Shown: one piece after another, positions 35,549 to 44,610 of the stretch
Position numbering within the stretch: the stretch's first letter is position 1
How the letters are laid out: each line of letters starts with the position of its first letter
DNA from: JL08 sp039969355
GTDB lineage: Bacteria; Pseudomonadota; Alphaproteobacteria; Rhodobacterales; Rhodobacteraceae
Direction of reading: 5' to 3'
Assembly: GCA_039969355.1 (NCBI GenBank)
Contig: JBDVOA010000040.1
Coordinates: 62,001-126,000, forward strand
Length of the DNA: 64,000 nucleotides
Notes under the pieces: model-generated
The model's input: only the letters and a program-made list of their open reading frames with translations
Databases searched by the model: none
Told to the model about the DNA's origin: nothing
Made by a program: the position numbers and the translations under genes

Positions 35549-37132
35549 TTAGTCGCGCCACCTATGCACGAAATCCACAAGCGCTTGCGTCGATCCGTCT
35601 TTGTCTTCTGCTGACTTGGTGCCTTCAACCACCGGGCCAAGAGATGTTGCCAATTCCTTGCCCAGCTCGACGCCCCATTGATCAAAAGAGTTAATGCCCA
35701 ATATGACCCCTTCGACAAAAACGCGATGTTCATAAAGTGCGATGATCTGGCCCAGCACAAACGGTGTCAGTTTCGGATAGGCAAGCGTGACCGAGGGACG
35801 GTTACCCGGAAAAACGCGATGGCGTGCCTGCCGCTCAAGCTCGTCTCCGCTAAGACCCTTGGCGGCCATGATTGCGCGTGCCTCGGTCAGGGGGCGGCCT
35901 CGCATCAATGCCTCTGATTGGGCCAGGCAATTGGCCACCAATAGCTGGTGGTGGTGGGCAAGGTCCGGCTCGTGTCCCTCTGCCGCAATCAAGAACTCGC
36001 AAGGGATCACACGCGTGCCCTGATGGATCAGTTGGTAAAATGCGTGCTGGCCATTGGTGCCCGGCGCGCCCCACACTACTGGTCCTGAGGGTACCGTCAG
36101 ATCAGAGCCATCCATGGTGACGCGTTTGCCGTTACTTTCCATTTCCAGCTGTTGCAGATAGGCGGGCAATTGACCCAGACGTTGATCATAAGGCAGCACG
36201 GCGCGGGTCGCATGACCACTGATTTGATTGTGCCAGATGCCGACGAGTGCCAGCAGGACCGGCATATTCTCGTGCCATTCCGCCGACTTGAAATGCACAT
36301 CCATTGCCTGCCCACCGCGCAGGAACGCGTTGAATGCGTCCGGGCCGATGGCAATCATGAGGGACAGACCGATGGGCCCCCACATCGAATAGCGACCGCC
36401 AACCCAATCCTCAAAACCAAACACGCGTTCTGGCGGGATTCCAAAGGCAGATGTCTTTTCTTCATTTGTTGAAAGAGCTGCAAATTGCGCCGCGGGATCA
36501 CCACGGTGTTCGACCATCCATGCCCGTGCCGTACGCGCATTTGTCATGGTTTCGATGGTGCCAAAGGTTTTGGAAGCGACAATGACCAAAGTAGTTTTGG
36601 CATCCAATCCACGCAGTGTGTCTGCGATATGGGCGCCGTCCACGTTTGACACAAAATGGCAACGGGGTCCGTCGTGATACGGCGACAATGCCTGTACCGC
36701 CATCGCAGGTCCCAGATCGGAGCCGCCAATACCGATGTTGATTATATCCGTAATTGTGCCACTGCGTATTTCGCGTGCGTATACAGCCATTCGTTCCAGT
36801 GTGGCGTGCAGCTCCGGCATCACATCTTGGCCATCAACGAACACCGGATCCCCGTCGAGATTTCGCAGTGCCGTGTGCAAAACAGCACGCCCCTCGGTTT
36901 CGTTGATTGGCGCGCCTGCAAACATCGCGCTGCGTTTGCCTGCCACATCCGCCCCGTCCGCCAATGCGAGGAGTGCTGACAGGACGTCAGCATCCAGATT
37001 TGTTTTGGAATAATCCAGCAGCAGATCGCCCGTTGTAACGCTAAGGTTCGCCGCGCGCCCGGGATCGTCAAAAAGGTCTAGCAGGTTTCGGTTCTGCACC
37101 TTGCTGTGCAGAGATTTAAGTGCGTCCCACAT
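35549..37132 (-). CDS. pgi: Glucose-6-phosphate isomerase
   Basis: Pgi interconverts glucose 6-phosphate and fructose 6-phosphate. The 527 residues carry both family signatures, DWVGGRYSMWGPIGLS and the C-terminal NSFDQWGVELGKELA, and the GIGGSDLGPAM phosphate-binding segment. It is the third gene of zwf-pgl-pgi, five bases after pgl. In many Rhodobacterales glucose is degraded through the Entner-Doudoroff path, where Pgi recycles fructose 6-phosphate back toward Zwf; that role is inferred. Confidence 0.97.
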   Translation of the reverse strand: MWDALKSLHSKVQNRNLLDLFDDPGRAANLSVTTGDLLLDYSKTNLDADVLSALLALADGADVAGKRSAMFAGAPINETEGRAVLHTALRNLDGDPVFVDGQDVMPELHATLERMAVYAREIRSGTITDIINIGIGGSDLGPAMAVQALSPYHDGPRCHFVSNVDGAHIADTLRGLDAKTTLVIVASKTFGTIETMTNARTARAWMVEHRGDPAAQFAALSTNEEKTSAFGIPPERVFGFEDWVGGRYSMWGPIGLSLMIAIGPDAFNAFLRGGQAMDVHFKSAEWHENMPVLLALVGIWHNQISGHATRAVLPYDQRLGQLPAYLQQLEMESNGKRVTMDGSDLTVPSGPVVWGAPGTNGQHAFYQLIHQGTRVIPCEFLIAAEGHEPDLAHHHQLLVANCLAQSEALMRGRPLTEARAIMAAKGLSGDELERQARHRVFPGNRPSVTLAYPKLTPFVLGQIIALYEHRVFVEGVILGINSFDQWGVELGKELATSLGPVVEGTKSAEDKDGSTQALVDFVHRWRD

Positions 37133-37137
37133 GGTAT

Positions 37138-37809
37138 CTACTCCGCCCAGTGCACCGTCATGCCGCTCAGAACAGCATTGATCGGGGCTTGCTCTGGCGG
37201 CATACCCGCCGCTTTTTCAAACACATCGCGTTTTGCTGCGCCGTAGATAACCAGATGCTTGGACAAGGCACCGTCAAGCACCGGCGCGGTCAGCGTGATG
37301 CGCGTTTCGGGCTGCCCGTCAATGCGCATGGGCATCAGGATCGGTGCATTTGGGTCAAGCGCGGCCTCCAGCAGGCTGCCACCGGGAAACAACGACGCCG
37401 TGTGCATATCTGCGCCCATACCAAAAAGCGCCAGCGATATTGGCAACTCCGGCGCAATTTTGGCCTCAAGCTCTGGCAGGACTTCTTCTGGTTCATCCGC
37501 AGGCACATAAAGGGGTAAATACACCGCCTTTGCGGCTCTGTTCACGAAAAGGCGTTCCCTAAGCAACCGGGTGTTTGAACGTTCGTGATCCTGAGGAACC
37601 CATCGTTCATCAGTCAACAAAACCCGGACGCGCGACCAGTCAAGATCCGCCGCGCAAAGCGCATCAAAAATCGGCCCTGGTGTGGTGCCGCCACTTACGG
37701 CCAGGGATGCTGTTTCATGGCTGAAAAGACAGGTTTCAAGCTCTCCCGCCAATGCATTCGCCACATCAATTGCCAGCATATCCCGATCTGGATATTCTTT
37801 AAATGTCAT
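37138..37809 (-). CDS. pgl: 6-phosphogluconolactonase
   Basis: Pgl hydrolyses 6-phosphogluconolactone made by Zwf. The 223-residue protein has the sugar-phosphate isomerase-like fold features VSGGTTPGPIF, LLTDERWVP and ALFGMGADMHTASLFPG. I chose the ATG at 37809, which overlaps the zwf stop in an ATGA arrangement; an in-frame ATG at 37827 would overlap zwf by more. The coupling fits sequential enzymes. Confidence 0.95.
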   Translation of the reverse strand: MTFKEYPDRDMLAIDVANALAGELETCLFSHETASLAVSGGTTPGPIFDALCAADLDWSRVRVLLTDERWVPQDHERSNTRLLRERLFVNRAAKAVYLPLYVPADEPEEVLPELEAKIAPELPISLALFGMGADMHTASLFPGGSLLEAALDPNAPILMPMRIDGQPETRITLTAPVLDGALSKHLVIYGAAKRDVFEKAAGMPPEQAPINAVLSGMTVHWAE

Positions 37810-39275
37810 GGGTTTATCCCTCGCCATTCACGTGCATCACGCTCCATCAGCTGATCCGCGTCCGGTGGACCCGCGCTGCCACTTTCATACGGTTCCGGCA
37901 CTTCGCCCCGATCACGCCAACCGGCAATGATCGGGTCGGTCCACTCCCACGCGGCTTCGACTTCGTCGCCGCGCATGAAAAGCGTCTGATTGCCACGTAT
38001 AACATCCATGATCAAACGTTCATACGCGTCAGGTGGGTCTTCGCCCTCGGGACCCAGTGCTTCGGCAAATGACATGTCAAGCGGGACATCCACCAGACGC
38101 ATCCCACCCGGTCCCGGTTCCTTGATCGTTACCCCCAATGTGATGCCCTCATTGGGCTGCAGCCTGATTGTCAGCACATTGCGATGCTGGCCTGAATCGT
38201 CTCCAAAAATATGATGTGGTGTATCCTTGAAAACCACGTTGATGACAGAAGAGCGTGCGACCAGCCGTTTGCCGGTGCGCAGATAAAATGGCGTGCCGGC
38301 CCACCGCCAGTTGCTGATATGCGCCTTTAACGCAATAAAGCTTTCGGTGCTGCTACGTGGATCACCGACCGCTTCACGATAGCTGGGTTGTTCAGTCTCA
38401 TCCCCAGATACCGCTTCGTACTGCCCCCGTACGATATGATGAGGTTCTACTGGATCTAGGGCGCGGATCACCTTGAGTTTTTCGTCCCGGACCGCATCGG
38501 GATCGAACTTCGCGGGCGGTTCCATCGCGATCAGGCAAAACAATTGCATCAGGTGATTTTGAACCATATCGCGCATCGCGCCGGATTTATCGTAATATTC
38601 ACCACGCCCACCAACCCCCACAGTTTCGGCGACAGTGATCTGAATATGATCGATATATTGCGCGTTCCAGAGCGGCTCAAACAACACGTTTCCAAACCGT
38701 ATGGCCATTAGGTTCTGCACGGTTTCCTTGCCCAGGTAGTGGTCAATCCGATAAATCTGGCCTTCGTTAAAATGCTCGGCCAATGTGGCATTTAGGGCTT
38801 TTGCAGTTTCAAGATCGCGGCCAAACGGTTTTTCAACCACGATCCGGCTACTCGCATCGGCCAGTCCGTAGTGGTGTAGGCGTTCGGCCAGATCACCAAA
38901 CAGTGTTGGACCAACTGAAAAATAGAAAGCACGAATGCGCCCGTCATTCGAAACTCGCGACACCAAATCGTCCCATCCTCCGGTCCCGCGCGCATCGATG
39001 GTCACATAAGACAGTGCCTTGAGGAATTCGTCCAACGTTCCATCCTCGCAAGCGCGCCCGCCGCCAAATTCGCGGATCGCCTCTGCAGCAAACGCCTGAT
39101 ATTCGGCATCGTCATGAGCACTACGTGCCGCACCGATGATGCGGGCCCCGGGCAGGATTTGACCAGCACAATAGCGACGAAAAAGCCCCGGAAGGATTTT
39201 ACGACGTGCCAGGTCCCCTGTGCCACCAAAAATGACAAGATCAAACGTGTCGACCGGAATAATACGTGAGACCAT
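37806..39275 (-). CDS. zwf: Glucose-6-phosphate 1-dehydrogenase
   Basis: Zwf oxidises glucose 6-phosphate to 6-phosphogluconolactone with NADP+ or NAD+. The 489 residues include the nucleotide-binding FGGTGDLARRKILPGLF, the EKPFGRDL motif and the active-site signature RIDHYLGKE. It is the first gene of zwf-pgl-pgi and is divergent from a radical SAM gene with a 152-base upstream region. No edd or eda is present in the window; the IlvD/Edd-family gene at 192-1925 looks like a sugar-acid dehydratase of another type. Confidence 0.97.
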   Translation of the reverse strand: MVSRIIPVDTFDLVIFGGTGDLARRKILPGLFRRYCAGQILPGARIIGAARSAHDDAEYQAFAAEAIREFGGGRACEDGTLDEFLKALSYVTIDARGTGGWDDLVSRVSNDGRIRAFYFSVGPTLFGDLAERLHHYGLADASSRIVVEKPFGRDLETAKALNATLAEHFNEGQIYRIDHYLGKETVQNLMAIRFGNVLFEPLWNAQYIDHIQITVAETVGVGGRGEYYDKSGAMRDMVQNHLMQLFCLIAMEPPAKFDPDAVRDEKLKVIRALDPVEPHHIVRGQYEAVSGDETEQPSYREAVGDPRSSTESFIALKAHISNWRWAGTPFYLRTGKRLVARSSVINVVFKDTPHHIFGDDSGQHRNVLTIRLQPNEGITLGVTIKEPGPGGMRLVDVPLDMSFAEALGPEGEDPPDAYERLIMDVIRGNQTLFMRGDEVEAAWEWTDPIIAGWRDRGEVPEPYESGSAGPPDADQLMERDAREWRGINP

Positions 39276-39427
39276 GGAATCCTCTTAATTTGCGGCATTG
39301 TTAGCCCTAACATCTACATCGATAGGGTCAAGTATCACAATGGTGTCAGAGCTGCCCTCGGCCCTTTTCCTCGCACATTCGAGCCATTAGGTGAACCATA
39401 ACTAGAAAACAAATACAGGGCACGTGC

Positions 39428-40378
39428 ATGAAGGATCTCTCCTCCATTGGGAACGAAGGCAAATTTCAGGATCGCTTTGTGACTGCATCCGGCGAGAGAC
39501 GCGCCAGTGTTGCGCTCGAAAACCCGCAAACGCTTTGGTTCAATACGGGCACATTGTGCAACATCGAATGTTCTAATTGCTACATCGCAAGCAGCCCGAC
39601 TAACGATAGTCTGGTCTACATCACGTCAGATGAGGTCAGATGTTATCTGGATCAGATCACAGAAAGACGCTGGCCTGTCACCGAAATAGCATTCACCGGC
39701 GGAGAGCCGTTTATGAACCCGGACATGATCGAGATGGCGCGACATTCGCTGCAGCGCGGATATTCGGTGCTCATTCTGACCAATGCAATGCGCCCGATGA
39801 TGCGTAAGTTGATGTTGGACGGTCTAATTGAGCTGAATGCGGCTTTTCCGGGCAAGATGACGTTACGAATTTCAGTCGATCACTACGAGCCTGAACTGCA
39901 TGATAAAGAGCGAGGTAATGGTAGTTTTGTGAAGACTTTACGCGGCATGGAGTGGTTGCGTGACAATGGCATACCGATGGCTGTGGCCGGACGCACTGTG
40001 TGGGACGACAGCGAGACGGTATCACGCGCCGGGTACGCCGCATTTTTTGCCCGGTACGGTTTTGAGGTTGACGCACAGGATCCGGGCCAGACCGTTCTTT
40101 TCCCAGAGATGGATGAAACCGTATCAGTGCCTGAAATCACCACAGGATGCTGGGACATTCTGGACAAATCTCCGGCAGCGGTCATGTGTTCTTCGTCAAG
40201 AATGGTGGTGAAACGCAAAGGCGCCAAGACGCCCGCAGTGCTGGCATGTACTTTGCTGCCTTATTCCCCGGAATTTGAGCTTGGGGCAACGTTACAAGAA
40301 GCAGAGCGTGACGTGCACCTGAACCACCCGCATTGCGCCAAGTTTTGCGTTTTGGGTGGCGCAAGCTGTTCGGTCTAG
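39428..40378 (+). CDS. Radical SAM protein with cysteine-rich C-terminus
   Basis: This 316-residue protein contains the radical SAM cluster motif CNIECSNC (CxxxCxxC) after LWFNTGTL, a GGEPFMNPDM motif and later SAM-domain elements (LRISVDHYEP). Its C-terminal third has several cysteines (GCWD, VMCSSS, ACTLLP, HCAKFC, ASCSV), which suggests one or two auxiliary [4Fe-4S] clusters as in SPASM-type enzymes. Such enzymes act on peptides, proteins or RNA-derived substrates; the substrate here is unknown. It is not next to a recognisable precursor peptide. The nearest gene downstream is the Popeye-like protein, 98 bases away. Confidence 0.85.
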   Translation: MKDLSSIGNEGKFQDRFVTASGERRASVALENPQTLWFNTGTLCNIECSNCYIASSPTNDSLVYITSDEVRCYLDQITERRWPVTEIAFTGGEPFMNPDMIEMARHSLQRGYSVLILTNAMRPMMRKLMLDGLIELNAAFPGKMTLRISVDHYEPELHDKERGNGSFVKTLRGMEWLRDNGIPMAVAGRTVWDDSETVSRAGYAAFFARYGFEVDAQDPGQTVLFPEMDETVSVPEITTGCWDILDKSPAAVMCSSSRMVVKRKGAKTPAVLACTLLPYSPEFELGATLQEAERDVHLNHPHCAKFCVLGGASCSV

Positions 40379-40476
40379 ACCAGTTTACCGATTCCAGTCC
40401 CAAGTCTCTGATATTAATTGATCTTTTATGTCTCCGCTCTTAGGGTCGCGAAATATCGACCGTCGGGAGGATAGCA

Positions 40477-41154
40477 TTGGATTTATCATATCTGGGCACA
40501 GCTGGCATTTTCGTGCAGCTTGCACTGCTCTTCTATGTCATGGGCCTCCTGACAAGAAATGAACTGGGCCTTCGCCTACTGCTGCTGATAGGGTCATTTT
40601 TTTATATTATCTATTATTACTACGTGTCCGACGCGCCGCTTTGGGACGCAATCTGGACCAGTGCCGTCATTGCGGCGTGCAACATCGTTATGATCTGCGT
40701 CATCCTGCGAGAACGCTCTACTCTTGGCATGAAGCCGGACATGATTGCGCTCTATCAGTCTTTTCCCACGCTCAATCCCGGTCAATTTCGCCGTGTTATG
40801 AGGCAAGCGAAATGGATTGTTGCAACAGAAGACACTGAAATCTGCTCACAGGGCATACAGCCAGAATACCTTTTCCTCCTGACACAAGGCCCCGCAAAAC
40901 TGGTGCGCGACGAAAGATCGGTATTTATCGGTTCAGGAAATTTCGTGGGCGAGATTTCATACCTGATAGACGGTCCGGCGACAGCAACCGTTGTGGCCCC
41001 CAAAGGCAGTGAATATGTTCAATGGAAACGTACTGATCTAACCGACCTAATGGAAAAATCTCATAAGTTATCCAATGCTTTGAGCGCCCTTTTCAACAAG
41101 GACATCGCTCGCAAACTGGCTGTTAGCTGGCCTGAAAAGCCGGACGACGCGTAA
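40477..41154 (+). CDS. Membrane protein with Popeye-like cyclic-nucleotide-binding domain
   Basis: This 225-residue protein has three transmembrane helices (about 8-28, 33-50 and 58-78) followed by a soluble domain from about residue 85 that looks like a cNMP-binding beta-barrel: SQGIQPEYLFLLTQGPAKLV, GSGNFVGEISYLI, TATVVAPKGSEYVQWKR, then helices ending in FNKDIARKL. The order of three helices plus domain, the Leu-Tyr-x-x-Phe start (ALYQSF) and the Tyr-x-x-Trp-x-Arg segment resemble the Popeye proteins of animals, which bind cAMP. Start is TTG at 40477, chosen for the GGGAGGA seven bases upstream. Ligand and partner are unknown. Confidence 0.78.
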   Translation: MDLSYLGTAGIFVQLALLFYVMGLLTRNELGLRLLLLIGSFFYIIYYYYVSDAPLWDAIWTSAVIAACNIVMICVILRERSTLGMKPDMIALYQSFPTLNPGQFRRVMRQAKWIVATEDTEICSQGIQPEYLFLLTQGPAKLVRDERSVFIGSGNFVGEISYLIDGPATATVVAPKGSEYVQWKRTDLTDLMEKSHKLSNALSALFNKDIARKLAVSWPEKPDDA

Positions 41155-41184
41155 GAACTCCGACAATGGCGCGGTGCAGGGCCG

Positions 41185-41454
41185 CTAATGCAGGGTAAAC
41201 TCACCAACAACATTACGCCATTCGCCGGGGCCGATCAGTTTGCGATGTGAAAAGCGCACCGAATGCAACGGCCCTTCGATTTCCGACCGCCAAAACTCTA
41301 CAAATTCAAACAGGCGAGGGTGGTCTGGCGTTGTATCATAGTCCTGCCAGACAAAGGTGTTTAGAACGTGTGTGTAGTCGGGCATGTGGTAAAAGAACTC
41401 CGCCGTCGTCAGCCCGTATCCTTTCAGCATCAACTCAGTTTCTGAGGTGTCCAT
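41185..41454 (-). CDS. usg: Usg family protein
   Basis: This 89-residue protein matches the small alphaproteobacterial Usg family, named for a gene near trp biosynthesis: LMLKGYGLTTAEFFYHMPD, FVWQDYDTTPDHPRLFEF, and EIEGPLHSVRFSHRKLIGPG. The molecular function is unknown. It is convergent with the Popeye-like gene and divergent from gyrA, with 192 bases between the start codons. Confidence 0.9.
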   Translation of the reverse strand: MDTSETELMLKGYGLTTAEFFYHMPDYTHVLNTFVWQDYDTTPDHPRLFEFVEFWRSEIEGPLHSVRFSHRKLIGPGEWRNVVGEFTLH

Positions 41455-41646
41455 ATTCTGACCTTTCCGCCCCCTCTGCGTTCCATCATGCCCGAAACAA
41501 ATTACTTTTCAATGAAAACAATATGTTATCACTCGCCTTGTTGTGCTGACAGGCCATTCCGGACACAGGCATTGCACCCTATATCCGCCCTCTGATATAG
41601 ACTGGGGCACAAGATATGGATTCCTCCCGAAAAACGGACTGATGAC

Positions 41647-44388
41647 TTGAGCGACACGCCGGAAACACCTGAAAACGAAGACGAAATGCCGCCGGAGCGC
41701 CCTGTGTATGATGGGCCACTGGTTTCGATCGAGCACGAGATGAAGACATCTTACCTTGATTACGCCATGTCGGTGATTGTCAGTCGCGCCATTCCCGACC
41801 TGCGAGACGGCCTGAAACCGGTACATCGGCGCATTCTTTATGCGATGCACGAAACCGGCAATGCTCACGACAAGTCATACCGCAAATCCGCGCGCCCGGT
41901 GGGCGATGTGATGGGGAAATACCACCCGCATGGCGACAGCGCGATTTACGATGCGCTGGTTCGAATGGCGCAGGATTTTTCCATGTCGCTGCCGCTGCTG
42001 GATGGGCAGGGCAACTTTGGCTCCATGGACGGCGATAACGCTGCTGCCATGCGCTATACCGAAGTGCGTATGGACAAGCCTGCAGCCTTTTTGCTGGCGG
42101 ATATCGACAAAGATACCGTTGATTTCCAGGACAATTATGATGGCAAAGATCAAGAGCCGTCTGTTTTGCCCGCGCGGTTTCCGAATATGCTGGTCAACGG
42201 TGCGGGCGGCATCGCCGTCGGGATGGCGACCAATATCCCACCGCACAATCTGGGGGAGGTTGTCACGGCCACGCTCGCGCTGATCGTTAATCCGGATCTG
42301 ACCAGCGAAGAGTTGATCGAATATGTGCCGGGCCCAGACTTTCCGACAGGTGGCATCATGTTGGGGCGTTCTGGTGCACGCAAAGCCTATCTTGAGGGGC
42401 GTGGTTCAGTAATTGTCCGTTCCAAAACCCGCGTTGAGGAGATTAGGAAGGATCGTTATGCCATTGTTATTGATGAGATTCCGTATCAGGTGAACAAAGC
42501 GACGATGATTGAAAGAATCGCGGAGCAAGTGCGCGACAAAAAGATTGAAGGTGTCAGCCACGTTCAGGACGAATCTGATCGTAACGGCGTGCGCGTTGTT
42601 GTCGAACTCAAACGCGATGCCACAGCGGAGGTGGTCTTGAACCAGCTTTTCCGGTTCACCCCGATGCAAACCTATTTTGGCTGCAATATGTTGGCGCTCA
42701 ACGGCGGGCGTCCCGAACAACTCACGCTGCGCCGGTTTCTCACCAGCTTTATCGACTTCCGCGAAGACGTTGTTGCACGGCGCACCGCATTCGAGTTGCG
42801 CAAAGCCCGCGAACGCTCGCATGTTCTATGTGGTTTGGCCGTTGCCGTCACCAACATCGACGAGATTGTCGCTACTATTCGCCAGTCCGCCGACGCCGCT
42901 GAAGCCCGGCAAAAACTGATGACCCGCCGCTGGCCTGCTCATGATATCCTTGAATATATCGCGCTAATTGATGACCCAACCCACACTGCCAACGACGATG
43001 GCACCTATAACCTGAGCGAAACGCAAGCCCGCGCCATTCTCGAATTGCGTCTGCAACGCCTGACCCAGATCGGCGTCAAGGAAGTCACCGACGAATTGCG
43101 CGAGTTGGCGGGTAAGATCAGGGAATACCTTGAAATTCTCAGTTCGCGCGAGCGGATCATGGGCATTATTGCGGACGAATTGCGGGATGTTCGCGATCAG
43201 TTTGCGGTGCCACGTCGTACGGAAATTGTCGACTGGTCGGGCGATATGGAAGACGAAGACCTGATCGAACGCGAAGACATGGTCGTGACCGTGACATCGG
43301 GCGGCTACATCAAACGAACACCTCTGATCGATTTTCGCGCGCAGCGCCGGGGCGGCAAGGGCCTGTCGGGCATGCAAACCAAAGAAGAGGACGTGGTTAC
43401 AACCCTGTTTGTGGCGAACACCCATACGCAGCTTTTGTTTTTTACCACCGACGGTATGGTCTACAAGCTCAAGACCTGGCGTTTGCCGCAAGGCGGGCGC
43501 ACGTCGAAGGGCAAGGCTGTGGTGAATATACTGCCAATTCCAAGTGGCGTTTCTGTAGCAGCCATCATGCCAGTCGATGTAGCGGAGGAAGAATGGGACG
43601 ACCTTCAGGTGGTCTTTGCAACCTCAGCAGGGACTGTCCGGCGCAATAAACTGAGTGATTTTGTCAATGTGAAACGTAACGGCAAAATTGCCATGAAGTT
43701 TGAAGACGAACATGCAGAAACCACGCTGATCAATGCGCGGATTGCCTCAAATGATGATGACGTGATGCTTGTCACCAAATCTGGGCGCGCGATCCGGTTC
43801 CGCGCAACCGATGTTCGTGTGTTCAATAGTCGGGCCTCGGTCGGAGTGCGTGGCATCCGGTTGGGCACCGACGATGCGGTGGTTTCAATGTCCGTTATCC
43901 GTCATTTTGAGGCGGAGCCCTCAGAACGTGTTGCCTATCTTAAACGGCGCCGTCTGATGGCTGGAAACGTGGAAGAGATCGAAGCTGATGAAGACGAAGA
44001 AGCAGTTGAAGAAGGCCAGCTAAGCATCGAACGATATGCGGAAATGTCAGCGGCGGAAAATCTGATCCTGACCATCACGTCCGGTGGATCCGGCAAATTG
44101 TCCAGCAGCCATGATTACCCCTTGCGCGGACGTGGCGGCATGGGAGTCGCCGCAATGGACAAGGCAATGCGCGGCGGTGCTCTGGTGGCGTCTTTCCCGG
44201 TTGAAATGGACGATCAAATCATGCTTGCCACCTCCAAGGGTCAGTCCATCCGGGTGCCGGTCGAAGGAATTTCTTTCCGCTCGCGGAGTGCCGGAGGGGT
44301 CAAGGTTTTTGACACCGGAAAGAACGAAGTAGTGGTCAGTGTCGCCTGGATTGCAGACCAGGGAGATGAGGGCGAAGAGGAGGCCTGA
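41647..44388 (+). CDS. gyrA: DNA gyrase subunit A
   Basis: GyrA carries the DNA-breaking tyrosine of gyrase and, with GyrB, introduces negative supercoils. The 913-residue protein begins at a TTG codon. Tyr137 in AAMRYTEVRM is the active-site tyrosine. The quinolone-determining region reads HPHGDSAIYD, with Ser98 and Asp102 at the positions of E. coli Ser83 and Asp87, which is the sensitive form. The C-terminal DNA-wrapping beta-pinwheel contains the GyrA-box-like QRRGGKGLSGM segment. An acidic insert (EEIEADEDEEAVEEG) lies in the C-terminal domain. gyrB is not in the window. Confidence 0.98.
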   Translation: MSDTPETPENEDEMPPERPVYDGPLVSIEHEMKTSYLDYAMSVIVSRAIPDLRDGLKPVHRRILYAMHETGNAHDKSYRKSARPVGDVMGKYHPHGDSAIYDALVRMAQDFSMSLPLLDGQGNFGSMDGDNAAAMRYTEVRMDKPAAFLLADIDKDTVDFQDNYDGKDQEPSVLPARFPNMLVNGAGGIAVGMATNIPPHNLGEVVTATLALIVNPDLTSEELIEYVPGPDFPTGGIMLGRSGARKAYLEGRGSVIVRSKTRVEEIRKDRYAIVIDEIPYQVNKATMIERIAEQVRDKKIEGVSHVQDESDRNGVRVVVELKRDATAEVVLNQLFRFTPMQTYFGCNMLALNGGRPEQLTLRRFLTSFIDFREDVVARRTAFELRKARERSHVLCGLAVAVTNIDEIVATIRQSADAAEARQKLMTRRWPAHDILEYIALIDDPTHTANDDGTYNLSETQARAILELRLQRLTQIGVKEVTDELRELAGKIREYLEILSSRERIMGIIADELRDVRDQFAVPRRTEIVDWSGDMEDEDLIEREDMVVTVTSGGYIKRTPLIDFRAQRRGGKGLSGMQTKEEDVVTTLFVANTHTQLLFFTTDGMVYKLKTWRLPQGGRTSKGKAVVNILPIPSGVSVAAIMPVDVAEEEWDDLQVVFATSAGTVRRNKLSDFVNVKRNGKIAMKFEDEHAETTLINARIASNDDDVMLVTKSGRAIRFRATDVRVFNSRASVGVRGIRLGTDDAVVSMSVIRHFEAEPSERVAYLKRRRLMAGNVEEIEADEDEEAVEEGQLSIERYAEMSAAENLILTITSGGSGKLSSSHDYPLRGRGGMGVAAMDKAMRGGALVASFPVEMDDQIMLATSKGQSIRVPVEGISFRSRSAGGVKVFDTGKNEVVVSVAWIADQGDEGEEEA

Positions 44389-44610
44389 GTTCCTTCTCTT
44401 TTTGAACGTCAGTCTTTGGGAAAATCATTGGACCCGATGGTTGTCTGTGCCAGCGAATTGCGGGGTTCATCTGTGCTTCGCACAAGCAGATGTAACTTAA
44501 GCCGATCAACATGATTTGTCAGAATCCGCCGAATCTGATTGCCATAAGAGGATCGGCTTCATAACCTCTTTTTACAAAACTGTTACAAACGGTATCTGGG
44601 AGGAACCATT

